From assembly GCF_051020975.1 (NCBI RefSeq), contig NC_135038.1, positions 1,486,001 to 1,550,000 of the forward strand: DNA of 64,000 nt, in the 5' to 3' direction. The notes beneath the pieces are model-generated. The model worked only from the letters and a program-made list of their open reading frames with translations. It did not search any database and was not told the origin of the DNA. Source of the stretch: Osmia lignaria lignaria (lineage: Eukaryota > Arthropoda > Insecta > Hymenoptera > Megachilidae). A program made the translations under genes and the position numbers. Shown here in pieces: positions 42,476 through 54,813 of the stretch. Each line of letters begins with the position of its first letter. Within the stretch, counting starts at the first letter, position 1.

Positions 42476-42580
42476 GACATGTAAGTAACAGTATTTTATT
42501 TTTATTTTACTTATACTTGGAGGTATACCTAATTGGATATGTAAGTAACAGTATTTTATTTTTCTGTTACTTATACGTGT
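42476..42580. repeat. Two copies of a 61-bp repeat with hairpin
   Basis: TGTAAGTAACAGTATTTTAT occurs at 42480 and 42541. In the second copy GTAAGTAACAG faces CTGTTACTTAT, forming a hairpin. Confidence 0.7.
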
Positions 42581-42605
42581 AGGTTAGGTTAGGTTAGGTT
42601 AGGTT
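42581..42605. repeat. Interstitial telomere repeat (AGGTT)5
   Basis: Exactly five units of the insect telomere repeat TTAGG, in phase and without error. They directly precede the 14-bp duplication of the retroposon inserted at 42616. Confidence 0.9.
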
Positions 42606-42615
42606 GAGCAGTCGG

Positions 42616-45416
42616 GCTGTTTACTTCTGCTCTAGCGCCTGTCAGGTGCTTGGCTGTAAATGGAATATAATTACTTTGAATTGAATTGTTTGAACTATTA
42701 AATCACTATTGTAATAAGTATAGTTTAATTTATTAACCCTTGGCGTGTGTGAACTGCTGCGCTTTCTGTTGCATTGTGTTATAAGATGACTTAGGTGTCG
42801 CTATTATGTTGTGTTTGATCATATTAATTCATATACATACTATATGTTATAAATTTTACATTTACTTAATTCGCTTTTGCACGATATTGTATGTATTGTT
42901 TCGAGTTCTTCGCTACCCATTTTGACATAGTGTAGTAGTTAAAAGTAAGCGAGCGCAGCAATGTTTGTGTTTATATTCTGATAGTAATTGATGTTTGCGC
43001 TCTAACGAATTACTCTGTTTTCCTTTTGGCACTCTTGCTCGATTATCGGTTACTTTATTACTTATTTATGTAGTTATTACTCAATGCAGCAGAGCTCAAC
43101 GCAGTCTTGTGTGGCTGATTTAATTTGGATGTTGATCATGTGTTCTAGTATTTGCTATTATACTCCTCTAACTAACTTTTCTACTCTCGTTGCTACAGTT
43201 GCTTGTTTTAATACTCTTTTGCCAACGGCAATTTAACTTTAACTACGATTATTTTATTAACTACTACCTACATGGCGTGTTTGGATTGCAATTAGTCTTG
43301 ATGGGACCTGGGAGCGGTTTACTTTGACTGGAATACAAGAAGTTAATTTTAACTTTGCGCAGTTCATATTTTAAGTTCCACAACTTCAAATTTAATTTAT
43401 TTTGATTGCTTTGCTGTAATCGTTCCTTGTTATTGCATTAATACAGCATGGCCCGTCATTCTCTGTTCTGGTTGTGGTCGCTGGAAATCTTCTATCTTTC
43501 ATTATTATTTTTGTACTTTCAGTATTAAGTTCCTCCAGGGATATGCAAATGGGGTCACGGTAATGCTGTGTTTTGTATGATCTGGTAGCATTTACATGAT
43601 GCATTGCGCTGTGTCACTTGTTTGGAAATTAAAGATTAAATTCCTTATTCTAATATTGAATATATTAATACTGGGTTGGCGGTATAATAATCTAGGGCGT
43701 TATGATGGTTTATGTAAGCTATATTTTGCTCGTTTTCTCTTGTACATGCTACTCCTTGTATTGTGTCGAATTTACACAATTTACACTCGTTTCTTATTGT
43801 AGATTATATTTTGTTATCGCTCTTATCTTTAATTTTGGGGTATACAACTAATTGCTCCATGGTAAGTGCTTACAATGGTAATGTCTCGCGACGATGCGTG
43901 GCCGCCTATATCTACATAGGATAACGTTTGTGTTTTGAGTTTTGAATTTTGATTTTGACTGGTTTCTCGGCAATTATCGACGGATCACTGATCACTGGGC
44001 GTTTCCCCGTTGGGCGCCGTGCGGACTGAGTTTTCCTTTTCCTTTTAGGGAATTTCCTGTAAATATGTTTAGAATTGTTATTCCTGTCTGCTTTTATTAT
44101 ATAGTTAAGATATCTAATATACTGAAGGCATATTTACCTAGTGTTCGTGTTATTTATTGATTATTTTGCGGTTTCCTTGATCTATATTTCTCTTCTCCTC
44201 TCTTATTTATTCTGACGGTCGATTTGGCGGCGTGATGACGCCACGTGCTTGGTGTTGGTGGTTGGTATTACTGCTGACGCCTCTTTTGAACAAGTTTACT
44301 CGTATTATGCCGGGTTCACATGTGCCTACTTTCTTTCTTTATGGGTAATCTGCACGCCTCCTCTTACTTACTTGGCTAGTTTGGGCATTTGATGCGCTAT
44401 GCTTGATAGGGGCGGTGTGTGTGTGTGGGGAGTATGTATGGAACAAGACACCGAGGATTGCAGCCTAAAAGACGTGGCACGGCTGACCGGGGGAAGGACT
44501 CGCCCCGGGACCTGGCCGTGTTGAAGATAAGACCCGTCCTCGCTTTGCAGGTGGGTGAAGACATGGCGCGATCACCACGTTGAGTGGGATTCCTCCGGTT
44601 CCTGATCGTGGCCGAAGAGGAAGCCCTGTCCTCGCATATGGCAGGCAGGTGAAGACATCGCGCGATCACTCGAGAGACAGGGTGTCCCGGTTCCTGATCG
44701 TGGCCGAAGAGGAAGCCCTGCCCTCGCAAATGGCAGGCAGGTGAAGACGAGGCGCGACCACCCGTTGAGCAGGGTGCTCCGGTTCCTGGTCGTGGCCGAA
44801 GAAGAAGTCCCGTCCTCGCTTTGCAGGTGGGTGAAGACATGGCGCGATCACCCGATGAGTGGGAAAGTCCTCCGGTTCCTGATCGTGGCCGAAGAAAAAT
44901 TCTGTGCATATGTCGTGCAGGTTGAAATATCCTACCGCTTGATCGGAGGTGTAACGGCGTGGATCCTCAATCCCCTATGGTTGCCTAGCGCATGGCGGAT
45001 TGAGGGTAGACGAAAGTGCATATGAAAGCTTGGGAGCTAAAGCGCCGTTGCGGCTATCGCCGATACAACTGGGATATCCTCAAAGGATGAAATGGTACCG
45101 GCCTACGTCAGGGGAGAGGTTTTTAGTGGGTATTATATCAGGCCGCGGATGCCTCTTCTGGGCGCCGCTGGGTCGCCCCTTCTGGACTGTGACCCCTACC
45201 TTTTGTGCCCGCCCTTCAGGGTTGGGCTGCCAGTTTGCCCCTTCTGGGTTGCCTCTTTGGGTTTGCCCCCCACCAAACGGGCGCCAGGCCTCCCTTCAGG
45301 GGATATGAGTCCCACACTGTCCGGGCCCCCTCTAGCCGAATAGACGAACAGGGGATAACCCGCGCGTGCGCAAACGCATTTTCCTCTCCTATCAAATCAA
45401 TAAAAAAAAAAAAAAA
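42616..45416 (+). mobile_element. Poly(A)-tailed retroposon, non-coding or decayed
   Basis: The 2.8-kb block is bounded by a 14-bp direct repeat, GGTTGAGCAGTCGG (42602-42615 and 45417-45430), and ends with AATAAA and 15 A. These are marks of target-primed reverse transcription. No RT frame is present. The first 1.7 kb is AT-rich with a fair number of stops; the last 1 kb is GC-rich, with a minisatellite and a TTTAGTGGGTATTA string as in 3' ends of R1-like elements. It may be a non-autonomous relative. Confidence 0.75.
44551..44900 (+). repeat. Minisatellite, four units of about 92 bp
   Basis: Units contain GGTGAAGACATGGCGCGATC and CCGGTTCCTGATCGTGGCCG followed by GAAGAGGAAGCCC. They start near 44551, 44646, 44738 and 44828. 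Minus-strand frames across them are repeat by-products. Confidence 0.85.
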
Positions 45417-45430
45417 GGTTGAGCAGTCGG

Positions 45431-45846
45431 TCGAACGGAAATGGAGGTGCCAGGCCCGACAAGATGCCCTGGACCGGTGGCGTCGCGAGATAATCGCGAG
45501 TGGCGCCGCTGGCCAACGAGCGGTCGGGGCGGTCTTGCCCGTCATCAAAAAATGGCGGGACCGCGGCTTTGGTCGGATCACCTACCGGACCACACAGGTG
45601 CTCACCGGGTATGGTTGCTTCGGTGACTTCCTGTGCCGGATTGGTCGCGAGGCGACGGCTATATGCCACCACTACGGGGCGGGGCGGGACTCCACGCAAC
45701 ACACACTGGAGTACTGTCCAGTGTTTGCGCGGGCCTGTCACGCCCTGCAGTGTGAGTTAGGGGTGGATCTCTCGCCGGCGAGCGTTGTGAGAATCATGCT
45801 CGCCGGCGAGGATCAGTGGCGGGCAGGGGTCGGAAACTCTCAGTGA
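45431..45846 (+). pseudogene. R1-clade ORF2 C-terminus
   Basis: One frame reads DRWRREIIASGAAGQRAVGA, FGRITYRTTQVLTGYGCFG, FLCRIGREATAICHHYGAG and TQHTLEYCPVF (CCHC-type knuckle) before the TGA at 45844-45846. This is the C-terminal end of R1/TRAS-type reverse transcriptases; endonuclease and RT are missing. The 5' junction falls at the telomere-like repeat that the later retroposon split. Confidence 0.82.
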
Positions 45847-46912
45847 TTTTGTTGGCTTTTCAGTTTTAGTTCCCTGATGACGGACAGTACGTAGATAGCG
45901 CTACTACGACGACAATCAGCGCCGCCTACATTGGCGTTGATTGGCGTTATTTGGCGTGGTTTGGCGTCATAGCGTCATAGCGTCCGTTTTGGTGGAGTCC
46001 AAATAATTAATAATTATTAATTTATTTTCGTATCCCTGCAGGTGGCTGCTTTAAATCACAGATTTATGATTTAAAGATAAGAAATCGGCTAAATCATAAA
46101 TCTCTGATTTTTAGCAGTCACTTTATGATTATCCAGAATTTAGTATTCTATATATATATATATATCAGTCTGAGAAGTACTATATATATCAGAGACATAT
46201 ATAGTATACTAATATATATATATATGTCTACTTTTAGTACACTCGTGACGAATGGTTAGTAGATGGCGCTACAGTCAATGTTAGACTTCTTGTAGAGGGG
46301 AGTTTCCAACCCCTTCTACGAGAAGGTCATCGCCCTGAAGGAGGAGACGCTGTCGGGGGAGACCCCCCGACGGCACCGTTAGCTGAGGAGGACGAGGCGG
46401 TGGGCCCTGATAACTTTGTCCACCGCCCCCAACAGTGAAGATGTACTGAGGGGAGGCTTCGGTCTCCTCCAGAGTGATAGGACGGGGCGGAGGGGCTTGC
46501 CCCTCTACCCCATCGCAGATCGGCGGCTCCTAGGTGGAGCCGCTTGGCCGCAGCTTGCCGAGGCTGAGGTCACGGTTGCCATTGCATGCGGCTCGAGGAA
46601 TGGCCGACGTCGGCTGGGGTCACGGTTACCATTGCATGCGGCTCGAGGAATGGCCGACGTCGGCTGAGTTGGCACGTAGGAGGAGGGTCAAACGTTAGAC
46701 CCTCCCCCGAGATGGGGCGCAAACACGCCAAGGGTGGGGGGGTCCCGGCGTATTCAACAGAGGTCCTGGGGCCCTCCCTAACGCCCAGTGCAGGTCACCA
46801 TGGGGGTTTTAGCCGGTAAAAATCCGCCACTACCCCCAGCCCCTCCTCGGAAGGGCTGGGGGCGTCTTTCGAAGATTTCTCCCACAAAAGAAAGAAGAAA
46901 AAAGATCAGGTT
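45847..46912 (+). repeat. 3' region of the R1-like element with insertions
   Basis: Contains TTGGCGTTATTTGGCGTGG repeats (about 45940), an insert-like hairpin block at 46041-46123, a TA-rich stretch 46145-46230, and a 50-bp unit repeated twice (46569-46668, TTGCATGCGGCTCGAGGAAT). It ends with CCATGGGGGTTTTAGCCGGT and GGGCTGGGGG, which resembles 3' ends of R1-like elements. No protein is supported. Confidence 0.55.
46041..46123. repeat. Short palindromic element
   Basis: Arms of about 35 bp, GTGGCTGCTTTAAATCA and its complement ending TAGCAGTCAC, both containing AGATTTATGATTTA-type sequence. It would fold into a nearly complete hairpin. Confidence 0.7.
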
Positions 46913-47270
46913 AGATAATACTAATATTCCGGCCGCCTTCGGGCGGCCGGCCACGCGAGTCGGATATTATAATTTGATTTTTCAGCTCACCCGTTGTACG
47001 ATTAGAAGCCGGACCACACGTTGTTGCTTACAGAAACGGTAGGCAAGAGAGCCGGGCACACACATGGACACGGGCGCATACGTATAAGCAGAATTCGCTG
47101 TATTAGTAACAATGTACTTTCGCGAATTTCTCGCAAACTAATCGAGTCCGACATATAGCTTAGAGGAGAAAAGTTGCTTAAAATGGCGAATTTTACAACA
47201 TATTTAAAAATCATCAAAATCGGAGAGGGAGTAGCTCATCTACAAGTTCACCAAACTTTTTTATTTTTGA
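46905..47270. repeat. Inverted repeat d, right arm
   Basis: The inverted partner of 42110-42470. Parts of the following sequence (CTTTTACTAGCGCATTGGTG, about 47288) recur directly at 52385-52450. Confidence 0.8.
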
Positions 47271-47358
47271 CTTTTTTTTACTGAAACTTTTACTAGCGCA
47301 TTGGTGACATTTTTCTGATTAAAATGATACCAAACACGATATAGTTTGAATGGGGTGA

Positions 47359-48856
47359 GGTTTGTTATGGGGCGCTGTGAAAAATCGAGGCGGGCGGCAG
47401 TCAAAACTTAGCGAAAATGGACAATCTCAACATTCAGAATGAGAGAAGGACAGCATGACTGTAGTGCGCCTCACTCAGCGTTCGGGCGTTGTTGCCTTTT
47501 TCACTTGCCTTCACAGCACAGTTCGAGTGATGTAATCAAGCTAACGCTTGATTCTGGCTATGAATCGGCAGCCTGATGGGACCTGCAGCGGGTGAGAATG
47601 AATGTAACGGTTGTTCTGGTTAGAACTATCGTACTTGACTTTATTGCGTGTTAGAATGGCGTTCCCATGGACGCGGTCTTTACAGCTGGACGGTCAGTAA
47701 CGAACTCCTTGACAGTTCAGCCATGCTGGTCGATCTCTCCACTCCACCGACTGCGAAAAGTGGGAGACGACAAGCCTTTCTACTTAGACGCCACCTTATA
47801 ACTACTAGCTGAACTAAATTTGTCACGTGACTTGCTCTGTATTATCCAGATAATGGCAGAACTCGTCTGTGGGAATGCAATCGCGATTTTTTGTTTTTTG
47901 TCCTTATATGAGAATATTTCAGACTGGGTGAGGGCTCATTCGAAAGAGGAAGGTTCAGTGAAGTGCGCTCTGGTCATCATTTAAGTCATAAAACTCTTTT
48001 AGTGACCTAAAAATACCTTGGATTCTGCGGATGTATTTTCTCGATTTTTCCTCTACTTTGGACACTCATATTATTAGATATTAACAAAATCTTGTTGAAT
48101 CATGACCAGAGCGCGCTGCACTGAACCTTCCTCTTTCGAATGAGCCCTCGCCCAGCCTCAAATATTCTCATATAAGGACGAAAAACGAAAAATCCCGGAC
48201 TCTAGTATCTACCCCAGACAAAAATGGGCCTATTAAGGGGTTCACAGGAATCGGTTATTTGTCTTTACATGAGAAGATTTGGGGCTGAGTGGGAGCTCAT
48301 TCGAAAGAGGAAGGTTCAATGCAGGGGGCTCAGGTCATGGTTCAACGAGATTGTATTGATATCTAATAATATGAGTGTCCAAAGTAGAGGAAAAATCGAG
48401 AAAATACACCCGCAGAATCCAAGTATTTTTAGGTCACTAAAAGAGTTTTCTGACTCAAACGATGACCTGAACCCCCTGCATTGAACCCCCTGCATTCCTC
48501 TTTCGAATGAGCCCTTATTCAGCTCAAAATCTTCTCATACAAGAACGAATAACCGATTCCCGTAATTGCATTCCTACAAACCAGTTCCGCCATTTTGTGG
48601 ATAATACACAGCAAGTCACGTGACAAATTTAGTTCAGCTAGTAGTTATAAGGTAGCGTCGAACTAAAAAGACTGCCAGAATCAGGCGTTAGCTTAATTAC
48701 GTCACTCGAACTGTGCTGCAAAGGCAAGTGGAAAAGGCAACAACGCCCGAACGCTAAGTGAGACGTACTACTCATTCTGAATGTTGAAATTGTCCCTTTT
48801 CGCTAAGTTTTGACTGACGCCCGCCTGGATTTTTTACAGCGCCCCATAATAAACCT
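47359..48856. repeat. Large palindromic repeat, 1.5 kb, two foldback copies back to back
   Basis: Outer arms run inward from GGTTTGTTATGGGGCGCTGT (47359) and its complement ending AATAAACCT (48856), through GCGTTCGGGCGTTGTTGCC and GTCACGTGACTTGCTCTG-type blocks. Each half also has its own inverted arms (CATTCGAAAGAGGAAGG and complement). The halves are homologous to copy A at 32.8 kb. No coding frame. Confidence 0.82.
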
Positions 48857-49683
48857 TGCTCAAAGAGGAGGTATAACAAGGGACGAATATACCTCCTCTT
48901 TGCAATAATTCTGCAAATGTTTACATAAGTTGTATGTGAGATATTTATTTATTTAAATTATTCGCAGTCACTCAGAATATTGACTAATACTCCTCTGTAT
49001 TTTTTATTAGTTTCGAAAAATAAAGTTACTATAGGTTTCTAAAAGTACAAGGTGCGTCACACAATTGGGACGAGTTATATCTTGAATTTGGAAAGAGATA
49101 GGAAAAAGCTATTAATGTAAAAGTTGAACTTATGAAAAATATGTGATCTCACAAAATATTAATTTTTTAAACATTGTACTGTTAGACATAGGCGCATTAG
49201 CGAAATAGAAGAGGGAATAGTAGAGAGGGGAGAGAAGGAGATATATGTACTGTGCGTTGCAGCCAAGTTGCCGAGCACCAACAAACTGAACCGTCAGAGT
49301 GGCAAGAGAACTGTGCGTTCGCTCCACCTAATCCCCTCCAGGAGCCCGTAACTTGAGAAGTGAGCGGCCGGATTGCATAGGCGTAAAATTTCCATATTCG
49401 CGGAAGATACATTTAACTATATAAACATGCGATTTTTTGGGGGATATTAATGGATTTTTTATAATACTCGTTCTTGACAACAGTTGTTATTATGCAAAAT
49501 TTATGGAAAATATAAAAACTCTCCTGTTTTCTTAATAATGTAAACCCCGAATCTACCTCTACGCCGATGCATTGAATTCGCCGCTCGCTATCGCTTCATC
49601 TCATTCTGTTTCAATGTCTGTCCTTGGCGACGTTCGTCACGCGATAGATTTGTGGATGTAAGGGCCTCAGCCAATAAACATAA

Positions 49684-49905
49684 AGGTCGATTTATATTAT
49701 CCGTTCAGACACGGGCCGTTTCCGATCAGTTAGGTTCCGAAAAAAACGATGTAGTATTGGTCGTCTTATATTTGAAACGGAATGCGTCTGAACCAATCCA
49801 TCACGGTATATATAAACACTCGTATTCAATAACACAGAACAATATTTATCGGAACCTAACTAATCGGAAACGGCCCGTGTCTGAACGGATAATATAAATC
49901 GACCT
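49684..49905. mobile_element. Harbinger/Tourist-type MITE, TAA target
   Basis: 222 bp with about 57-bp terminal inverted repeats: AGGTCGATTTATATTATCCG at 49684 and the complement ending CGACCT at 49905. TAA flanks both sides (49681-49683, 49906-49908). A 3-bp TWA duplication is the PIF/Harbinger mark. It has no coding capacity. Confidence 0.88.
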
Positions 49906-50084
49906 TAATACGTGTGACTGGAGGCAGGTCAACGAATTTGATTGGGCGGCAACTTAGCTGCAACGCACAGTAAACGCGAGCGCGGCGGAACGAAGCGATT
50001 TTAGTTATGTCAATTATGTTATGATCACGAGCGATTCTATATTTCTGTGTTTTTTGGGAGAAATAAAAGGTTTTGTGTTAAAGA

Positions 50085-50830
50085 ACTTGGATTTATTAGT
50101 TCTAATAGTACCACAGTACTTTTTTATGCAGAATGTTCTAAGGAGTTGATACGAGTAAAAAAAATATGTAATTCTATTTAAATAAAAAGTGCATCTGCAT
50201 TTTTTGAGTGCATCGTTGAATTGAGTGCGCGAAGAAAATAAAATCATATAAAAATAGACATTATCATAGAGTTAGTTTCCACCGAAGTCTTAAATCCGTT
50301 CCTGCTCCGGTGCGCATCGAATTTAATGTACTGTTTCCACTGGCAGTGGAGTAGAAATGAGGAACATTGATATTTCAGTAGAGCCAACTTAAGTTTTGTT
50401 TGCTAAATGTACACAAACTCACAAGCGATGTGAAATCTCTTGTTGTCCGTGATCTTCAAAATTTCCTTCTCTTTTAAAATATTAATTAATGTCAAAGTTT
50501 CATCTTATGACCATACATCACGTTTATTTTCCATTTTGGTAACTGAATAATAAAAAGTAAAGGTTGGCACTATCTATTTTGAATCTGTTTCAACCGTTTC
50601 CACCGATTAAATTTTGTATAAAATCGCTACCACTCCGTCAAAGCTTGTGGATCGAAACGGGAGTGAAATGAACACAGTCAGTCACGTTTCCATCGACTTA
50701 AACTTGGTTCTACGCCGCACTAGGTGCGAATTAATGCTTCGATGGAAGTTTAATCATACATTCAACTTTTACATGAACAGCTTTTTCCTATCTTTTGCCA
50801 AATTCAAGGTATAACCCGTCCCAATTGCAT
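50085..50830. repeat. Inverted repeats b and c, right copies
   Basis: Reverse-complement matches to 41640-41930, separated here by about 470 bp of unrelated AT-rich sequence. Confidence 0.7.
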
Positions 50831-51189
50831 GACGTACCCTGGTGCAGGTGAGTCCGATCCGCTATTTTCTTGACCGTTAACAGACATAAATATCAATATT
50901 TTAGAACTTTTTGACGATTCGGATAATATAAGGACTAGCGTGCCATTCTTTAGGGCCTCCTGAACACGTCCCTCAAATTTTGTTGCATTCTGTTTAGTAA
51001 TGACGATGTAATTTGTGTTCTATGTACGTTCTAGGGATTTTTCTAGGGACTGTCGGTAAAGTTTTCAACGCTAGTAGTTATAAGGTAGCGTCGAACTAAA
51101 AAGACTACCGATTTGGAATCGTAGCCAGAATCAGGCATTAGCTTGATTACGTTTATTTTTTTTTTTCTAAAAAAAATTCTCAGATTGCA

Positions 51190-51570
51190 CGTTCCTTCGG
51201 TTCTTTAGTGTAGGCATATATTTCTCAGCAGCGAGGCGTGCTACGGTACGCTATATAAACTCCACGCGTTTGGTCAGTCAAAATTTACCGGAGCGGGACA
51301 ATTCTATCATTTGGGTTGAAAGAAGGATAGCATGATCACCGTACATCTCACTCTAAACACGCGCCGATGTTTCGCTTTCATTCTTTACGCGAATCGTCCC
51401 GATGCCTCTGAAGAGATGAACGTTTTGTAAAAATACTTGAGGCGCTGTTGCCTTCTTAGATCGTGTACAAGAACACGCAAGTGGCTCCACCAGGCCCAAC
51501 GAAAAAACTGCTGTAATACCGACCTGCCAAATCGGAGAAACTTTTGTTCAATGAATCCTATTATGCTGAC
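51190..51570. repeat. Inverted repeat a, right arm
   Basis: Reverse complement of 41213-41630. Together the arms span about 10.4 kb. Just beyond, AACCACCGACGAGATACTGT (51610) recurs inverted near 53165. Confidence 0.8.
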
Positions 51571-51599
51571 GTGGTGCTGATGCACTTGATCACGACCAC

Positions 51600-53925
51600 G
51601 GCTTGAACCACCGACGAGATACTGTTAAAGACTGCCATCCTTATGGGAGTTCGCGGCGGCGAAAAAATTCGACGTTTTCTTACGCCCTCTATAATATATT
51701 ACGGCCGCAGTAAGAAACAGAACCAGAATCAGTGAATTTACCAACGACGAGGTTCGGTACTGAACTGTATCATGAGACATGAGATGATATTTTATCTGGT
51801 CGATGCTATTATTATTTCTTCGGTGATTCGAGTTAAGTTCGTTTTACAAACCTTTCGGAGATACTTTTTAAGACGTAAAATATTTTAAAGGAGGTAACTT
51901 AATAACCCTCTTTAGTTCATTGGAAATTATTTTTTTTAATAAATGACGAACTCTAGTTCTAAGTTTAGGGTATGTGTGTTTAAGGTAAATAAATATTCAT
52001 TTAGAAGAAATGATGAATAGAAAAAAAAATTAGAAAGAAATTATTTTCTTCTAATTTCATTTAGAAATCATTTAGAAATGAATAAAAAATATTACATAGG
52101 TTCTGTAGGATATAATCAATAATAATAATAATGTAATAATCATAATAATCATAATAATATAATAAGTAACAGGTATCGAAAAGAAGAGAAATGTATTTCA
52201 ATAAAATCTTTTATTTAATAGTAAGTAAACGCTGGATAAGTGCAACAAAAAGTGGGGATCCCCCTAGGCGAACCGAGATGCTCGACGAGGAAACCGTGTG
52301 ATATGATCCGACCGTAATATCGGTGTGACTAATACTAATTGAACGATAAAACTTTTTTATTTTTAACTTCTTCTTAATGAAACTTTTACTATCGCATTTG
52401 TGAGATTTTTCTGATTAAAATGACACCAAACACGCTATAGTTTGAATTATATTTATTTATTTATTCAGAATATGCTGCGGTAATGCCACGAATGATCGGT
52501 AATGAACAAGAGCTGTTATTCCATGTTTGATTGTGAGTCGAGCAACTCACGGTGCGATTGATAGCAAAAATTGTAAAAGTAACTAAGTCGCGGTATTTCC
52601 AGTATTAGATTTGTATTCCACGAAAAAATAAGTATCTAAAATTACCACAATAGTATATACAAATTTGTCCACTGCTTGACACATTCTGCGACCTTTCAGA
52701 ATATTCGGGGTCTATTTTCTGTTATAATGTCTTGCCATAAAACTTTGAAAAAGAAAGGACAGTCAATGATGGGCCATGACGGGGTATGTGCGGGCAATGA
52801 CGCACTCAGAATTTGTTCTTGGAGGGAGCTAAGTTGAACGAATAAAAATATTTTTAATACAAAAAACAGTGTTATTAATATGTGACAAATAGTAACACTA
52901 ATTTAATTAGGAACAGATTTTGGAAGATTTTCTGTTGTTCTCTTTCCTTTTTCTTTGGGGGATGCTAGAGCCCCTTAGCCCCCCTTGAATGCGCCAGTGT
53001 CAGCGCGGGGTATGCAAGAACGCGAACTTTCATATGTTTGGGACGTTCGACTCTGTTCACCACATGGCAGAATAAGGGAATAAGGGAATATACCACTGGG
53101 CCCACTTGGCGTGCCGAACTTTAACACAGGGGTTGGCAGTCTTTAACAATATCTCGTCGGTGCTTGAACTCAGAGCTTACCCAACACTCTCGTGGTTCGG
53201 CTCATGCTAAAGGCGTGCTCTGATTGGCCAATGTTTTTCGTTAATCTTTGACGAAGTCTTAAACATTTTAGCAAAGGAAAAAGTTGTTAAGAACGACGTC
53301 AGCAATCATCCCTCTTCGATTCCTACCCCAGTTCTGGGACACCCTGTGTATGTCGCGTGCCATTGTCGCCATACTACATTCATCCATTCAAGCGATAGCG
53401 TTACAACAAAAAATTGTCATACTCCTCTAATATTCCTCTCAGAGTAGGCTGTGACATCACACTATCAAATATCAGGTCTACCGGCGTTTCCCTGTGTCAT
53501 CATTTTCCTTGGGAAAGCCAGATTTGATCGCCACACAAGCAAATGAACCAGAAATTCCTATGATCGTTAAAATTTGAAATTTTTGAATCGATTAAATATA
53601 CTTTTAGATACATTGGAAGTATTTTTTCATTTACAAATAATTTTGACTGTATCAACTAAAAATAATAAAAACAGAGTTTCAAAATTGATATTAAAGGTAA
53701 ATTATTTTGAAGTTCCCGGGCATTAACATATATACATATTAAGAACTGAAATTCGTGATTAAGATGTCTGATTTTTGCATTTGTTAATATTATAAACTTC
53801 ATATGCACACGTTTTTATAAAATACAGCTATCAAAACTTAATAATTATTGTTACTGTTCAATATTACGTTTAAAACAAAATTAATTGAAGGAATTCTAAA
53901 AAAAAATAGTAAAAAGATTTTATTT
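51600..53925. other. Repeat-derived spacer before LAMTOR2
   Basis: No gene supported. It holds degraded repeat pieces shared with the inverted nest (52310-52460 like 47260-47350; 53130-53175 like the complement of 51600-51645), then AT-rich sequence. A 5' untranslated exon of LAMTOR2 could lie here, because a splice-acceptor-like TTTATTTACAG sits just before its ATG. Confidence 0.5.
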
Positions 53926-53933
53926 ACAGAATC

Positions 53934-54744
53934 ATGTTGAAGCCAAAAGCTCTCACTCAAGTACTTAGTCAAGCTAATACAGGCGGCGTTGAAAATACTT
54001 TGTAAGTAGAAATGATAAAATTGTTACTTATGATAAAATGCTATTATAAATAAATATATATTTTTCAGATTATTAAACAGAGATGGTGGTTTATTAGCTT
54101 ATAGTGGTTATGGAGATAAAGATGCAAGAGTAACCGCTGCTATTACAAGCAACATTTGGTCAGCTTACGAAAAAAATGGACGAAATGCATTTAAGGAAGA
54201 TGAATTACAATTTGTGTTGATGGATTGCGCGGTAATCAATATTTTCTTATTTCTGTTTTTTATTTATTTACAAAAAGTTTTTATAATATGTAGTATTTAA
54301 CCCTTTGATTGCGAAATACGCATATATACATATACGCCCAGTAAATTTTTCTTAAACAGATTTATTATTTTACTAAATTAATATAGGCACATTGCTGTGT
54401 ATATAACAGGAACCAATCAAATAATTTGAATATTAAAAACTGTTTCAATAGTTTCTTTTTTTAATAATGCAAAATTCCAGTTTTAAAAATATTTTACTGC
54501 AATGGTTTCCTTTTAAAGCACATCACAGTCAAAGAGTTAAATGTAATCCATAAATTATGAATATTGTTCATATACATTCAATAATTTTTTGTAGGATGGA
54601 AAAGTTGTAATTACTGAAGTAGCCAATCTATTATTATGTTTATATGCAAAAGAAAATGTGGGATTTGGTTTGTTAAGAGAAAAAGCACAGGCTTTAGCAA
54701 GATATCTTGATCAGCCACTGAAAATAATAGCCAACATGCCGTAA
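53934..54744 (+). CDS. LAMTOR2: Late endosomal/lysosomal adaptor LAMTOR2 (roadblock fold)
   Basis: Three coding exons, 53934-54001, 54069-54231 and 54595-54744, with GT-AG introns and matching phases, give 126 residues (human 125). MLKPKALTQVLSQANTGGVE, NTLLLNRDGGLLAYSGYGD and NVGFGLLREKAQALARYLDQ are diagnostic. LAMTOR2 pairs with LAMTOR3 inside the Ragulator complex, which holds Rag GTPases on the lysosome for mTORC1 signalling. TTTATTTACAG at 53929 suggests an upstream non-coding exon. AATAAA at 54808-54813. Confidence 0.96.
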
Positions 54745-54807
54745 CAAAAAAGTATATTTACAAATTTATTTTGTTATGACCTTATGCTTTAATATTAATT
54801 ATTTTTT

Positions 54808-54813
54808 AATAAA
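54808..54813 (+). terminator. LAMTOR2 poly(A) signal
   Basis: AATAAA 64 bases after the stop codon, the first canonical signal. Confidence 0.65.

Noticed and set aside
44397..44909. A 170-residue minus-strand protein
   Set aside because: It is the antisense of the 92-bp minisatellite.
52780..53480. A possible upstream exon or separate gene before LAMTOR2
   Set aside because: No open frame with domain or splice support; several pieces are repeats found elsewhere in the window.
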